Source: Actinomycetota bacterium
GTDB taxonomy: Bacteria; Actinomycetota; Actinomycetes; Nanopelagicales; Nanopelagicaceae
Assembly: GCA_947451045.1 (NCBI GenBank)
Contig: CANFXM010000002.1
Location: forward strand, 1-56,583
Direction of reading: 5' to 3'
Length of the DNA stretch: 56,583 nt
Every line of letters begins with the position of its first letter. Position 1 is the first letter of the stretch. Below, piece after piece: positions 7,922 through 15,089 of the stretch. Position numbers and translations under genes: made by a program. A model generated the notes under the pieces. That model searched no databases and had not been told where the DNA came from. It saw only the letters and a program-made list of their open reading frames with translations.

Positions 7922-8807
7922 ATCTAAAAGTAGTAACTGGCTCAGCCTCTACATCGCCTTAGGCGTTGTTTGGGGCTGTTCCTTTATATTCATAAAGTTA
8001 GGCTTGGAATTTCTCACTCCCGTTGGCGTTGCATTTGGACGCGTATCGATGGGTGCCCTCACCTTGGTTTTTTGGGCACGCTATAAAAAAATTTCCCTGC
8101 CAACTGATAAAAAATTATGGGCACATTTATGGGTCGTCGCAATGTTGCTCAATGTTGTTCCAGGAATTCTCTTTGCTCAAGCTGAGACTCAAGTGACATC
8201 TATCTTGGCTGGAATAATCAATGCCGTAACTCCACTGACAACACTTATTGCAATCATGATCGTTTTTCGAGCAGAAAAAATAAAAACTTTTCAAACGATT
8301 GGGCTCATTCTTGGTTTCTTAGGAGTACTCACAGTTCTTGGTGCCTGGAAAGGTTTCGGGACAAATCCCATCAGAGCAGTTCTGGAACTTTTATTTGCGG
8401 TGACGTGTTATGGCTTTTCATTCCCGTACACAAGAAAATTTGTCTTGTCTCATAAATTACAACCCGAAGCACTTGCGGCTACCCAACTTTCAATTGCAGC
8501 AATAACTCTTTTACCGTTGTATTTGATGGGTGGCATTGCAAAAGATATCTACAAACCAGGGCCAGTCTTTGCAATGATTGCATTAGGTGTATTTGGAAGC
8601 GGCTTTGCATACATATGGAATTTTAAGATTATGGAAGCAGCAGGAAGCGCTATTGCAAGTAGCGTTACCTACGCAACTCCAGTGGTTGCAGTTATTGTCG
8701 GAATTGTTTTCTTGGGTGAAGGCATCACGTGGAATGAACCAGTAGGTGCGCTATTGGTATTACTAGGCGCAGCTATTGGGCAAGAACGAATAAAAATTAA
8801 TCGATAA
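7896..8807 (+). CDS. EamA/DMT-family transporter
   Basis: A 303-residue protein with about ten hydrophobic segments arranged as two EamA repeats (first from WLSLYIALGVVWGCSFIFIK, second from AVLELLFAVTCYGFSF), the drug/metabolite transporter fold. Substrate cannot be read from sequence; family members export amino acids or metabolites. The only reasonable start is GTG at 7896, which overlaps ctaE by 26 bases. No later ATG would preserve the first helix. The gene also overlaps the convergent nickel permease gene by 11 bases. Co-transcription with the oxidase operon is likely but a functional link is not evident. Confidence 0.88.
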   Translation: MPSLSPSPKSKSSNWLSLYIALGVVWGCSFIFIKLGLEFLTPVGVAFGRVSMGALTLVFWARYKKISLPTDKKLWAHLWVVAMLLNVVPGILFAQAETQVTSILAGIINAVTPLTTLIAIMIVFRAEKIKTFQTIGLILGFLGVLTVLGAWKGFGTNPIRAVLELLFAVTCYGFSFPYTRKFVLSHKLQPEALAATQLSIAAITLLPLYLMGGIAKDIYKPGPVFAMIALGVFGSGFAYIWNFKIMEAAGSAIASSVTYATPVVAVIVGIVFLGEGITWNEPVGALLVLLGAAIGQERIKINR

Positions 8808-9984
8808 TAAAAGGTGCACGGATTGGGCCTGGTTCAATACCTGCGGCAGCGTGATCCGATTCTTCTCCGCGTGATAGTTGAGCCGAATGGGCCTTGTTAT
8901 GCCAGCGTTCTTCAATATTTCCAAAGCGCCACAACAACAGAGCCACGCTCCAAACAACTGCAAAAGCTCCAACAATAAAGTATCCCGCACTGTTGAGATT
9001 GAATGCTTTTGCATAATTCCAAAAACCACCTGTGAGGTTGAGTTGGTTTGCAAATACTTGAAGGAGTTCGAGGCCGCCAACAAAGAGTGCAACTGCAACT
9101 GAGAGCCCGGTAATAATTATGTTGTAGTACACCTTACGTACTGGCTTTGAAAACGCCCACCCGTATGCAAAGTTCATAAATGATCCATCAATTGTGTCGA
9201 GCAAACTCATTCCACCTGCAAAAAATAGTGGAAGAGAAATTATTGCCCACCACGGTAACCCCGCAATCACAGATGAACCTGCAAGTACGAGCAAACCAAT
9301 TTCAGTTGCTGTATCAAATCCCAAACCAAAAAGAATTCCAAGCGGATACATTTTCCATGAAGCATCAATCCGGCGGGCTATAGGACCGAAAAAGCGCATC
9401 AGCAAACCACGAGAATTTAAGTGTTTTTCTAATTCTTCTTCGTTATATGTTCCTTTGCGCATTTGCAAAAAAACACCGACGATAGAAATAAGAATCATCA
9501 AGTTTAGAATTGCAATCAACATCAAGAAGGTTCCACTCACTGTGGTTCCAATGAGTCCGGTGTAATGGTGGAGAGCAGAATGCGTATCTTTGAGCTGCCC
9601 ACCGAGGGCTTTGATTCCAAAGTTTAAAATTATGGCAAGGAATGCAACAACGGATGAGTGACCGAGTGAAAAGAAGAAGCCAACAGCGAGCGGGCGTTTT
9701 CCTTCAGACATTAATTTTCGAGTTGTGTTATCGATAGCGCTAATATGATCGGCATCGAATGCATGGCGCATACCTAAGGTGTATGCCAGCGCGGCAGTGC
9801 CCCATCCAAAGAGTGAACCGTCACTGAGTTTGTAATTTCCACTCGTTGCTCGCCACATCAATATGGCGCCAGCGACGTGGAGAAAGGCTATAAAGCCGAA
9901 CATGGCGGCCATGCGGCGCCATTCATCGCGGCTTAGGCGCTCTCGAAGTGGGATTTTAGGCGTGGCCATGACGACGATATTCAT
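8797..9984 (-). CDS. Nickel/cobalt permease, NiCoT (HoxN/NixA) family
   Basis: A membrane permease of 395 residues for high-affinity Ni2+ or Co2+ uptake. Family signatures are present: RHAFDADHISAIDNTTR in an early helix, FSLGHSSVV, LGFDTATEIGLL and GMSLLDTIDG. I place the start at ATG 9984, preceded five bases upstream by a perfect GGAGG. The ORF-track start at 10176 would place a promoter and operator inside the coding region. A Nur-like box lies between promoter and gene, suggesting repression when nickel is plentiful, so nickel rather than cobalt is the likelier substrate. The 3' end overlaps the convergent EamA gene. Confidence 0.92.
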   Translation of the reverse strand: MNIVVMATPKIPLRERLSRDEWRRMAAMFGFIAFLHVAGAILMWRATSGNYKLSDGSLFGWGTAALAYTLGMRHAFDADHISAIDNTTRKLMSEGKRPLAVGFFFSLGHSSVVAFLAIILNFGIKALGGQLKDTHSALHHYTGLIGTTVSGTFLMLIAILNLMILISIVGVFLQMRKGTYNEEELEKHLNSRGLLMRFFGPIARRIDASWKMYPLGILFGLGFDTATEIGLLVLAGSSVIAGLPWWAIISLPLFFAGGMSLLDTIDGSFMNFAYGWAFSKPVRKVYYNIIITGLSVAVALFVGGLELLQVFANQLNLTGGFWNYAKAFNLNSAGYFIVGAFAVVWSVALLLWRFGNIEERWHNKAHSAQLSRGEESDHAAAGIEPGPIRAPFIID

Positions 9985-10005
9985 CGATTCCTCCGCCTTT
10001 TCTAG

Positions 10006-10022
10006 TTGCAAATCACTTGCAA
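10006..10022 (-). promoter_or_regulatory. Nur-like nickel operator (TTGCAA-N5-TTGCAA)
   Basis: TTGCAA-ATCAC-TTGCAA matches the consensus reported for the nickel regulator Nur of Streptomyces (tTGCaa-N5-ttGCAA). It sits within an imperfect 21-bp inverted repeat (10004-10024). It lies just downstream of a good -10 element and 21 bp before the permease start, so a bound repressor would cover the transcription start. The regulator gene itself is not in the window. Confidence 0.7.
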
Positions 10023-10027
10023 GTAAA

Positions 10028-10056
10028 AGGGTAGGTGAGCCTTCTCGTACTGTCCA
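10028..10056 (-). promoter_or_regulatory. Promoter of the NiCoT permease gene
   Basis: On the minus strand, TGGACA (10056-10051) and TACCCT (10033-10028) are separated by exactly 17 bases. This resembles a vegetative sigma promoter with a 5/6 match at -35. The predicted transcription start falls around 10021, inside the Nur-like box, leaving a leader of about 37 nt with a GGAGG ribosome-binding site. Confidence 0.6.
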
Positions 10057-10197
10057 CTCGAAATCTTGAGGCCTACCCTGCTCAAGTTCAGGGAAGTCTA
10101 AGTCAACTCTAAGAAGCGGATGAGCGTGTGGTAAATATTTTATGCGGGAAGGACTGTCACACTTACCGCTATTCACATCAACGTATGAGGAGTTCTA

Positions 10198-10449
10198 ATG
10201 AAGAAGATCGTTATCGCAACAGGCCTAGCAGTGGCACTTTCACTACCAGCTGGCGCTGCAATGGCTGCCGCGCCTAAGCCGCACATCGCTAAGCCAGGAG
10301 CAGTGGCTAAAGAAGGCACGCAAGCACATGAGTCATCAGAGAGTTCCATGACTGAAGGTGGAGAAGGAAAGCCAGCTGCCAAGAAGATTCCTACGGCAAA
10401 GGCCAAGAAGATTCCTACGGCAAAGGCCAAGAAGAAAGTCAAGAAATAA
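10198..10449 (+). CDS. Small secreted lysine-rich protein
   Basis: An 83-residue protein with a clear signal peptide (MKKIVIATGLAVALSLPAGAAMA). The mature part is about 60 residues, Lys/Ala/Pro-rich and very basic at the C-terminus, with two exact copies of KKIPTAKA. ATG is preceded by GAGGAG. It is a single-gene unit with its own strong terminator downstream and diverges from the nickel permease gene. No enzyme motif is visible. A periplasmic or cell-wall-associated binding role (polyanion or wall polymer) is possible from charge alone, but that is speculation. Confidence 0.75.
   Translation: MKKIVIATGLAVALSLPAGAAMAAAPKPHIAKPGAVAKEGTQAHESSESSMTEGGEGKPAAKKIPTAKAKKIPTAKAKKKVKK
10381..10428 (+). 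repeat. Exact 24-bp tandem duplication
   Basis: AAGAAGATTCCTACGGCAAAGGCC (split here only by the unit boundary) occurs twice in tandem with no mismatch, encoding KKIPTAKA twice in the basic tail of the small secreted protein. A third copy begins (AAGAAG) and diverges. Base identity implies a recent duplication. Confidence 0.95.
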
Positions 10450-10484
10450 CGAAACTGGCAATTTCGAAAAATATTTAGATTACA

Positions 10485-10518
10485 AAAAGGTCGCTCTCGG
10501 TACCGGGGGCGACCTTTT
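10485..10518 (+). terminator. Strong intrinsic terminator
   Basis: AAAAGGTCGC pairs perfectly with GCGACCTTTT (10-bp stem), and the intervening TCTCGGTACCGGGG can extend the stem through CGGTACCG. T- and A-runs on the two sides make it bidirectional. It follows the small secreted protein gene and isolates it from the TPR gene. It is the only textbook hairpin-plus-T-run that I noticed in the window. Confidence 0.9.
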
Positions 10519-10560
10519 CGTATAGAGTCAAGTGCACAAGCGCGGAAATGGAGAGCTGCA

Positions 10561-11499
10561 TTGAGCGAAGACGAAGGTATGGAAGAACTCGTAACTGAAG
10601 AAATGTTGTGGGATCGAATTCCTGAAGTCGAAGGCGCTGAACGTGCGAGTACTTACTACGAACTTAGTGCGCGAATTTATGCGCGAGGACAATATGACGA
10701 AGCGCTTGCATTGGCTGAAACTGCATGCGATATTTATGATCAACTCGGAGGCGCTGCACCTAGTGAAGGCGTCGCACAAGCGTATTCAGCAATTGGTTAC
10801 AACCTCAATCAGTTAGAGCGCATGGATGAAGCGGCAACTGCGATGAGTAAAGCCGTAAAGATTTTGCGCGAAAATAAATCTCCCGTTGCGCTAGAACTTG
10901 CATGCACCTTAGGGGAGTGGTGGTACACCTCAAAGAAGTATGACGATGTTATTTCAACAATGAATGAGTGCGCGCAAGAGCATCTAGTTGACGGAAATGA
11001 AATCGGCGCGGCTAATGATCTTCACCTTATTGGATGCGCACAACGTGAATTAAAAAAATATGACCAAGCAGTTGAATCATTTTTTGAAGCTCGGCGCTTA
11101 TTCAAAAAGAATAAAGAAGTAATTCACGTGGCCCGCTGTGATCAAAAGATAGCGTCTTGTTTGATTGAACTTGGTGAAGGTGAGAAAGCGCTAGAGCGCG
11201 CTCGCAAAGCGGTAGATGTATTTGAAACCGCGCACGATCACCGTCGCGAAACTTTTGCACTCTTTGAATATGGGAAAGCACAAATTCTCCTAGAACAATA
11301 TGAAGAAGGTCTCAATACTCTTGATCAAGTTCTTATGGTGGCAACTGAAGACGAGCCAAAAGATTTTGAATTTCTTGTCGATATTGAATCACGCATGGCG
11401 AAAGTGATGCGTATTCAAGGACGTGAAGCAGAAGCATTAGAAGTAGAACGTCGATTGCAATCTGTTACTGAAGCGATGGAAGAGGATAAGGAAAACTAG
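10561..11499 (+). CDS. TPR-repeat protein
   Basis: A 312-residue soluble, acidic, all-helical protein with several tetratricopeptide-like repeats, for example ASTYYELSARIYARGQYDEALALAE, VAQAYSAIGYNLNQLERMDEAATAM and LHLIGCAQRELKKYDQAVESFFEA. No catalytic or membrane segment is seen. Translation starts at TTG, preceded by GGAGAG at suitable spacing. It stands alone after a strong terminator and converges with the TrmH-family gene, six bases separating the stops. A scaffold or protein-interaction role is inferred from the repeats; partners are unknown. Confidence 0.82.
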   Translation: MSEDEGMEELVTEEMLWDRIPEVEGAERASTYYELSARIYARGQYDEALALAETACDIYDQLGGAAPSEGVAQAYSAIGYNLNQLERMDEAATAMSKAVKILRENKSPVALELACTLGEWWYTSKKYDDVISTMNECAQEHLVDGNEIGAANDLHLIGCAQRELKKYDQAVESFFEARRLFKKNKEVIHVARCDQKIASCLIELGEGEKALERARKAVDVFETAHDHRRETFALFEYGKAQILLEQYEEGLNTLDQVLMVATEDEPKDFEFLVDIESRMAKVMRIQGREAEALEVERRLQSVTEAMEEDKEN

Positions 11500-11505
11500 T
11501 TCCAA

Positions 11506-12153
11506 TTATCGGGGTAGATGTTGCAGCGCCCAGTGATACATAGCAATTGCACCAGCCGCAGAGGCATTCATGGAGCGCGTTGAACCGTATTGGTTAATCT
11601 CGTAGAGCACGTCACAGACCGCTAACGCCTCCTCACTCATCCCAGAACCTTCTTGACCAAAAAGAAGTACGCAATTCTCTGGGAGTTTTGCACTCTCTAA
11701 TTGCAAAGAGCCCGGCATGTTGTCAATACCGATGATTGGAAGTTTGTTCTTCGAACACCACGCTGCGAAATCTTCAACGGTTGGATGATGTGTGACACTG
11801 AGATAGCGGTCGGTAACCATTGCGCCACGTTTATTCCAATCTCGTTTTCCAATAATGTGTACGCCAGAAACATTAAATGCGTTAGCAGTTCGGACAATCG
11901 AACCAATATTCAAATCATGTTGCCAATTTTCAATTGCAATTTGTAACTTATGACGTTTGGTGTTGAGATCGGCAACAATTGCTTCGACACTCCAATAGCG
12001 ATATCTGTCGAGCACGTTTCGGCGGTCACCATTCAGCAATAACTCAGAATCAAAGTGTGGATCTGTGGGATGAGGCAACGGGTGAGGCCCAACTCCTACG
12101 ACCGGAAAAAATTCACCAGGGCCTATTGTTGCGGGAGTAGTAGGTGAATCCAT
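11506..12153 (-). CDS. TrmH/SpoU-family RNA methyltransferase
   Basis: A 215-residue protein with the three SPOUT motifs: NIGSIVRTANAF (motif 1), LLFGQEGSGMSEEAL (motif 2) and STRSMNASAAGAIAMY (motif 3). It transfers a methyl group from S-adenosylmethionine to the 2'-O of a ribose in tRNA or rRNA; which RNA cannot be told from sequence. The roughly 65 residues before motif 1 are Pro-rich at the start. There is no ribosome-binding site; a -10 box (TAGAGT) ends six bases before ATG, so the transcript is probably leaderless. Confidence 0.9.
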   Translation of the reverse strand: MDSPTTPATIGPGEFFPVVGVGPHPLPHPTDPHFDSELLLNGDRRNVLDRYRYWSVEAIVADLNTKRHKLQIAIENWQHDLNIGSIVRTANAFNVSGVHIIGKRDWNKRGAMVTDRYLSVTHHPTVEDFAAWCSKNKLPIIGIDNMPGSLQLESAKLPENCVLLFGQEGSGMSEEALAVCDVLYEINQYGSTRSMNASAAGAIAMYHWALQHLPR

Positions 12154-12159
12154 GGTTGC

Positions 12160-12169
12160 ACTCTAAACT
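12160..12169. promoter_or_regulatory. Back-to-back overlapping -10 elements
   Basis: The 10-bp sequence ACTCTAAACT contains TAGAGT on the minus strand and TAAACT on the plus strand, overlapping by the shared TA. Each ends exactly six bases from the ATG of its gene (12153 minus, 12176 plus). The whole intergenic region is 22 bp. Both messages would start at or next to their ATG, and the two polymerases would compete for the same DNA. Confidence 0.65.
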
Positions 12170-12175
12170 GCCAGC

Positions 12176-12541
12176 ATGCAAATTCTCAATACGATCGTGC
12201 TCACCATCCATATTCTTTGTGTAATCGCTATTTTGACTCTCTTGCTACTTCAGTGGAATAAGAACCCCCGCAAATTACATCCTGGAATTCTACATAGTGG
12301 CTTAACTGCGTTGTTAGCTGGATTAATCATGATTGGCCTTCGCCATTCCCTCTATGCCTCAGACCCATCAAAATATCCAGTATTAGATAACACAAAATAT
12401 TCAATCAAACTTGTAGTTCTCATTGTTATTTTGTTGCTCGGATATCGCAATGTGAAGAAACCAGTTCTATCGAAGAATATTTGGTTGACAATGGTTCTCT
12501 TAACAATTGTAAATATTGGTATTGCCTCAGCGTGGAAGTAG
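12176..12541 (+). CDS. Four-helix integral membrane protein
   Basis: A 121-residue, almost wholly hydrophobic protein with about four membrane helices (5-25, 41-58, 75-93, 100-118). The one longer extramembrane loop, around residues 58-73, is LRHSLYASDPSKYPVL. No family motif is recognised. ATG follows TAAACT by six bases, so leaderless expression is likely. It ends just before the PBP4 gene on the same strand and probably shares its message. Function unknown. Confidence 0.75.
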   Translation: MQILNTIVLTIHILCVIAILTLLLLQWNKNPRKLHPGILHSGLTALLAGLIMIGLRHSLYASDPSKYPVLDNTKYSIKLVVLIVILLLGYRNVKKPVLSKNIWLTMVLLTIVNIGIASAWK

Positions 12542-12545
12542 CTCG

Positions 12546-13748
12546 ATGCTAAAAGGCTTGCGTTTTATTTCCGTGCTCATGTGTCTTCCATTGATCTTGA
12601 GTACAACCAACGCGCAGGCTTATTCGCACGTACCCCCTCAATCCATCCCAGCGTTCCTTGAAAAAATAATGGCATCACCAGCCTTGGCCGACCCATCAAT
12701 GATTTTGATTGACGAATCAACTGGAGAAGTCGTTTTTGAGAGAAATGCAGATTCATTGAGAAAGCCTGCATCGGTTTTAAAAATTGTTTCAGCAAGTTCA
12801 GCGCTAAAGTATTTAGACCCAAATTTGCAGTATAGAACCTCGATAAATCTAGGAAAAACCAAAAACACGATCGTTATTAATGGCCAGTATGACCCTTGGA
12901 TTAGTTACAGCTATTTAGCAGCAAAAAAACAACATCGAACTTCTCTTCCATTTCTCACAACAAAATCTCTACAAATGTTGCGAAAGATTAATCACAAATC
13001 AGCCAGACACCTAACAATTAAATACTCTGGACTATATTCCCGAGATATTGCTAACTTTCGCGCGTTCTATGCCATGCGTGGTGTTTCAACAACAATGAAA
13101 CAAGTAACAGCAGAGCAGGCGTTAGCTGCATCAGGTGAAGAATTAGCGTCAGGAAATTCACCAACGGTGGCCACGATGTTGGAATGGACACTCACGTGGA
13201 GCGATAATTTGCTAGCAGAAAGATTTGCACGCCTTGCATCGAGAGCTGCTGGTAATAAATTCGATGATGCTGGGGTAGCAAAGACCTTTACTCAAATGTT
13301 TAATGAACTCGGAATAAGTGATCCTAAAATTCAAATTTCTGATGCAAGTGGTCTTTCAAAAAATAATCGTGTCAGTGCAAGAACAATCGCAGAACTTTTA
13401 GCAAAGATAAGAAATGAAAGCACCTATGCAACAGTCTTTAAAGGTTTGCCTGTTAGTGGAATAACAGGCACTCTAGAAAATAGGTATATAACAACGGCTC
13501 CACAAGCAGTTGGTTTAATCCATGCCAAAACAGGAACACTTAATGGAACTATGAGTTTGGCAGGCTACGTCGAAGCCGGCGATAGAGAGTATATTTTTGT
13601 GACATTTGCAGATCGAATTCCAAAAAGCACACGTGCTGAAAACTTAGCGCGAGTAACATTAGATAAAGCAATTGCGAAGTTAGCCAGCCCCATAATTAAT
13701 CTTCCAAAATTTCAAACAACTATGATTGAAACATCAACAGCAAATTAG
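12546..13748 (+). CDS. dacB: D-alanyl-D-alanine carboxypeptidase/endopeptidase (PBP4, peptidase S13)
   Basis: A 400-residue exported penicillin-binding protein that trims or cleaves peptidoglycan peptide cross-links outside the membrane. The active-site triad of motifs is complete: SVLK (nucleophile Ser about 76), SDN in TWSDNLLAE, and KTG in HAKTGTLNG. A signal peptide (about 1-25, ending TTNAQA) supports the start at ATG 12546. This has GGAAG upstream, and the listed TTG at 12516 would overlap the previous gene. The stop overlaps the convergent small membrane protein gene by four bases. Shorter than E. coli PBP4 but within the range for the family. Confidence 0.92.
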   Translation: MLKGLRFISVLMCLPLILSTTNAQAYSHVPPQSIPAFLEKIMASPALADPSMILIDESTGEVVFERNADSLRKPASVLKIVSASSALKYLDPNLQYRTSINLGKTKNTIVINGQYDPWISYSYLAAKKQHRTSLPFLTTKSLQMLRKINHKSARHLTIKYSGLYSRDIANFRAFYAMRGVSTTMKQVTAEQALAASGEELASGNSPTVATMLEWTLTWSDNLLAERFARLASRAAGNKFDDAGVAKTFTQMFNELGISDPKIQISDASGLSKNNRVSARTIAELLAKIRNESTYATVFKGLPVSGITGTLENRYITTAPQAVGLIHAKTGTLNGTMSLAGYVEAGDREYIFVTFADRIPKSTRAENLARVTLDKAIAKLASPIINLPKFQTTMIETSTAN

Positions 13749-14146
13749 TCGTCTTTTCCGCCTTCACTTTCCTGACGTTCTTCACTGTGACCTCGACCAG
13801 TAGGTGCCTGAATTCCAGGTGCTTGAGGCGCTAAGGAAACTACTGGAGGTGTTGTAACCACAGCGGCGCTCACGACTCGTTGAACTGATTTGATAGGTGC
13901 GGGAGCATCCTCGGTTGACACTGCTACCGCTGGAGTGCTTGGGAGTTGAGTTGATGAATTATTCGAGGATTCGATTGCAGCAGCTGGCGCTTCATTTTCA
14001 GATTGTGCGAAAACAACTCCGGCTCCAATGATAAGAAGCGCAGAACCAAGCGCGATTACGGGTAGCGCCTTTGAGACTTTGCGAGTTGATGTTGCGTTGT
14101 CGTTATCAGCGATCTCAAACCATTCTGGTTTCTTTGGAGGTGTCAT
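13745..14146 (-). CDS. Single-pass membrane protein with Pro/Ala-rich exterior domain
   Basis: A 133-residue protein: a short cytoplasmic N-terminus (MTPPKKPEWFEIADND), one membrane helix (about 27-47) and a low-complexity extracytoplasmic tail rich in Ala, Pro, Ser and Val, ending in an acidic/basic mix. I place the start at ATG 14146 rather than the longer listed ORF, because TATATT ends six bases before it, giving a leaderless start. The longer form would overlap ctaB on the other strand. Divergent from ctaB with only 73 bp between. No recognisable function. Confidence 0.72.
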   Translation of the reverse strand: MTPPKKPEWFEIADNDNATSTRKVSKALPVIALGSALLIIGAGVVFAQSENEAPAAAIESSNNSSTQLPSTPAVAVSTEDAPAPIKSVQRVVSAAVVTTPPVVSLAPQAPGIQAPTGRGHSEERQESEGGKDD

Positions 14147-14152
14147 GTGGAA

Positions 14153-14158
14153 AATATA
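14153..14158 (-). promoter_or_regulatory. -10 element of the single-pass membrane protein gene (leaderless)
   Basis: TATATT on the minus strand ends six bases (TTCCAC) before the ATG at 14146. No ribosome-binding site is present, consistent with transcription starting at the start codon. Confidence 0.55.
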
Positions 14159-14206
14159 GAGCTGGAGTCTGAGAAGGAACTGGGAGCAGCAATGTAGTTT
14201 TCTGAG

Positions 14207-14212
14207 TAATCT
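14207..14212 (+). promoter_or_regulatory. -10 element of ctaB (leaderless)
   Basis: TAATCT ends seven bases (TTGGCCG) before the GTG start of ctaB at 14220, with no ribosome-binding site. It fits the same leaderless pattern seen elsewhere in the window. Confidence 0.5.
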
Positions 14213-14219
14213 TTGGCCG

Positions 14220-15089
14220 GTGAGCACAACTACGCGTGGATATATAGATTTAATGAAATTACGGGTAGTCGAACTTCTTCTAGTGTCAACTTTGCCCGCC
14301 ATGGTCTTGGCCAAAAAAGGTTTGCCTCCACTGGGGCTCACGCTCCTTACAATTCTTGGTGGAACTCTTGCAGCAGGCAGTGCCAATGCTTTCAATATGG
14401 TTATCGAAAGTGAAAGCGATGCGCTCATGGCACGCACTGCAAAGCGCCCATTAGTTACAGGCGTTATTACGAAAAGGCAAGCAACCATTTTTGCAACATT
14501 TATTGGGCTTTTGTCACTGGCAATATTTTGGTTCTTTGTCACACCCATGGCTACTTTATTAACTTTAATTGCAATTTTATTTTATGTATTGGTTTACACA
14601 ATAGGTCTAAAACGTAGAACTAATCAGAATATTGTTTGGGGTGGCGCAGCAGGTTGCATGCCTGTATTTATTGGTTGGGCCGCAGTAACGAATTCATTAT
14701 CTTGGGCGGCAGTTGCATTCTTTATGGTGATTTTCTTTTGGACTCCACCACATTTCTGGGCCTTGGCAATTAAATATAAAGATGAATACACGGCGGCTGG
14801 TATTCCCATGTTGCCCTCCGTTGCAACGCGCGGTCGAGTTCAAAGGGAAATGTGGTTTCACACAATTGCCATGATGCTTTCATCGATGTGGTTAGTTTTC
14901 GCTGCCGGACTTCCGCTTTGGGTCATGTTAACCACGATCGGATTAGGTTTGGTATTTGCACATGAACTAATTGCATTGAAAGAAAGTTCACCCAACTACA
15001 ACAAAGTTGCTGGAAAAATTTTCCAGTGGTCAATTACTTATTTGAGTTTATTGTCAGGACTTTTAGTTGTTGCTCAACTTCTCAACTAA
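14220..15089 (+). CDS. ctaB: Protoheme IX farnesyltransferase (heme O synthase)
   Basis: A 289-residue UbiA-type prenyltransferase with about nine membrane helices. It adds a farnesyl group to heme B to make heme O, the precursor of the heme A used by the oxidase encoded nearby. Family regions are visible: the first prenyl-diphosphate site, N-x3-E-x3-D in FNMVIESESDALMARTAKRP, and the second region ALAIKYKDEYTAAGIPMLP. The first Asp of the usual N-x3-D-x3-D motif is Glu. GTG start fits a leaderless promoter. The 3' end overlaps the convergent metZ by eight bases. Confidence 0.93.
   Translation: MSTTTRGYIDLMKLRVVELLLVSTLPAMVLAKKGLPPLGLTLLTILGGTLAAGSANAFNMVIESESDALMARTAKRPLVTGVITKRQATIFATFIGLLSLAIFWFFVTPMATLLTLIAILFYVLVYTIGLKRRTNQNIVWGGAAGCMPVFIGWAAVTNSLSWAAVAFFMVIFFWTPPHFWALAIKYKDEYTAAGIPMLPSVATRGRVQREMWFHTIAMMLSSMWLVFAAGLPLWVMLTTIGLGLVFAHELIALKESSPNYNKVAGKIFQWSITYLSLLSGLLVVAQLLN

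Noticed and set aside
10027-10076. Hairpin GGGTAGG/CCTACCC followed by TTTT in the permease upstream region, considered as riboswitch terminator
   Set aside because: The pairing half coincides with the -10 element of a better-supported promoter, so the hairpin would be largely upstream of the transcript. I saw no B12-box or NiCo aptamer core.
9985-10176. 64-residue N-terminal extension of the NiCoT permease
   Set aside because: It would overlap a promoter and Nur-like operator, has no family counterpart, and ATG 9984 has a perfect GGAGG.
14147-14548. N-terminal extension of the 267-aa ORF on the minus strand
   Set aside because: It runs antisense through ctaB; the 133-residue form starts at an ATG with a fitting -10 box and has a sensible membrane-protein layout.
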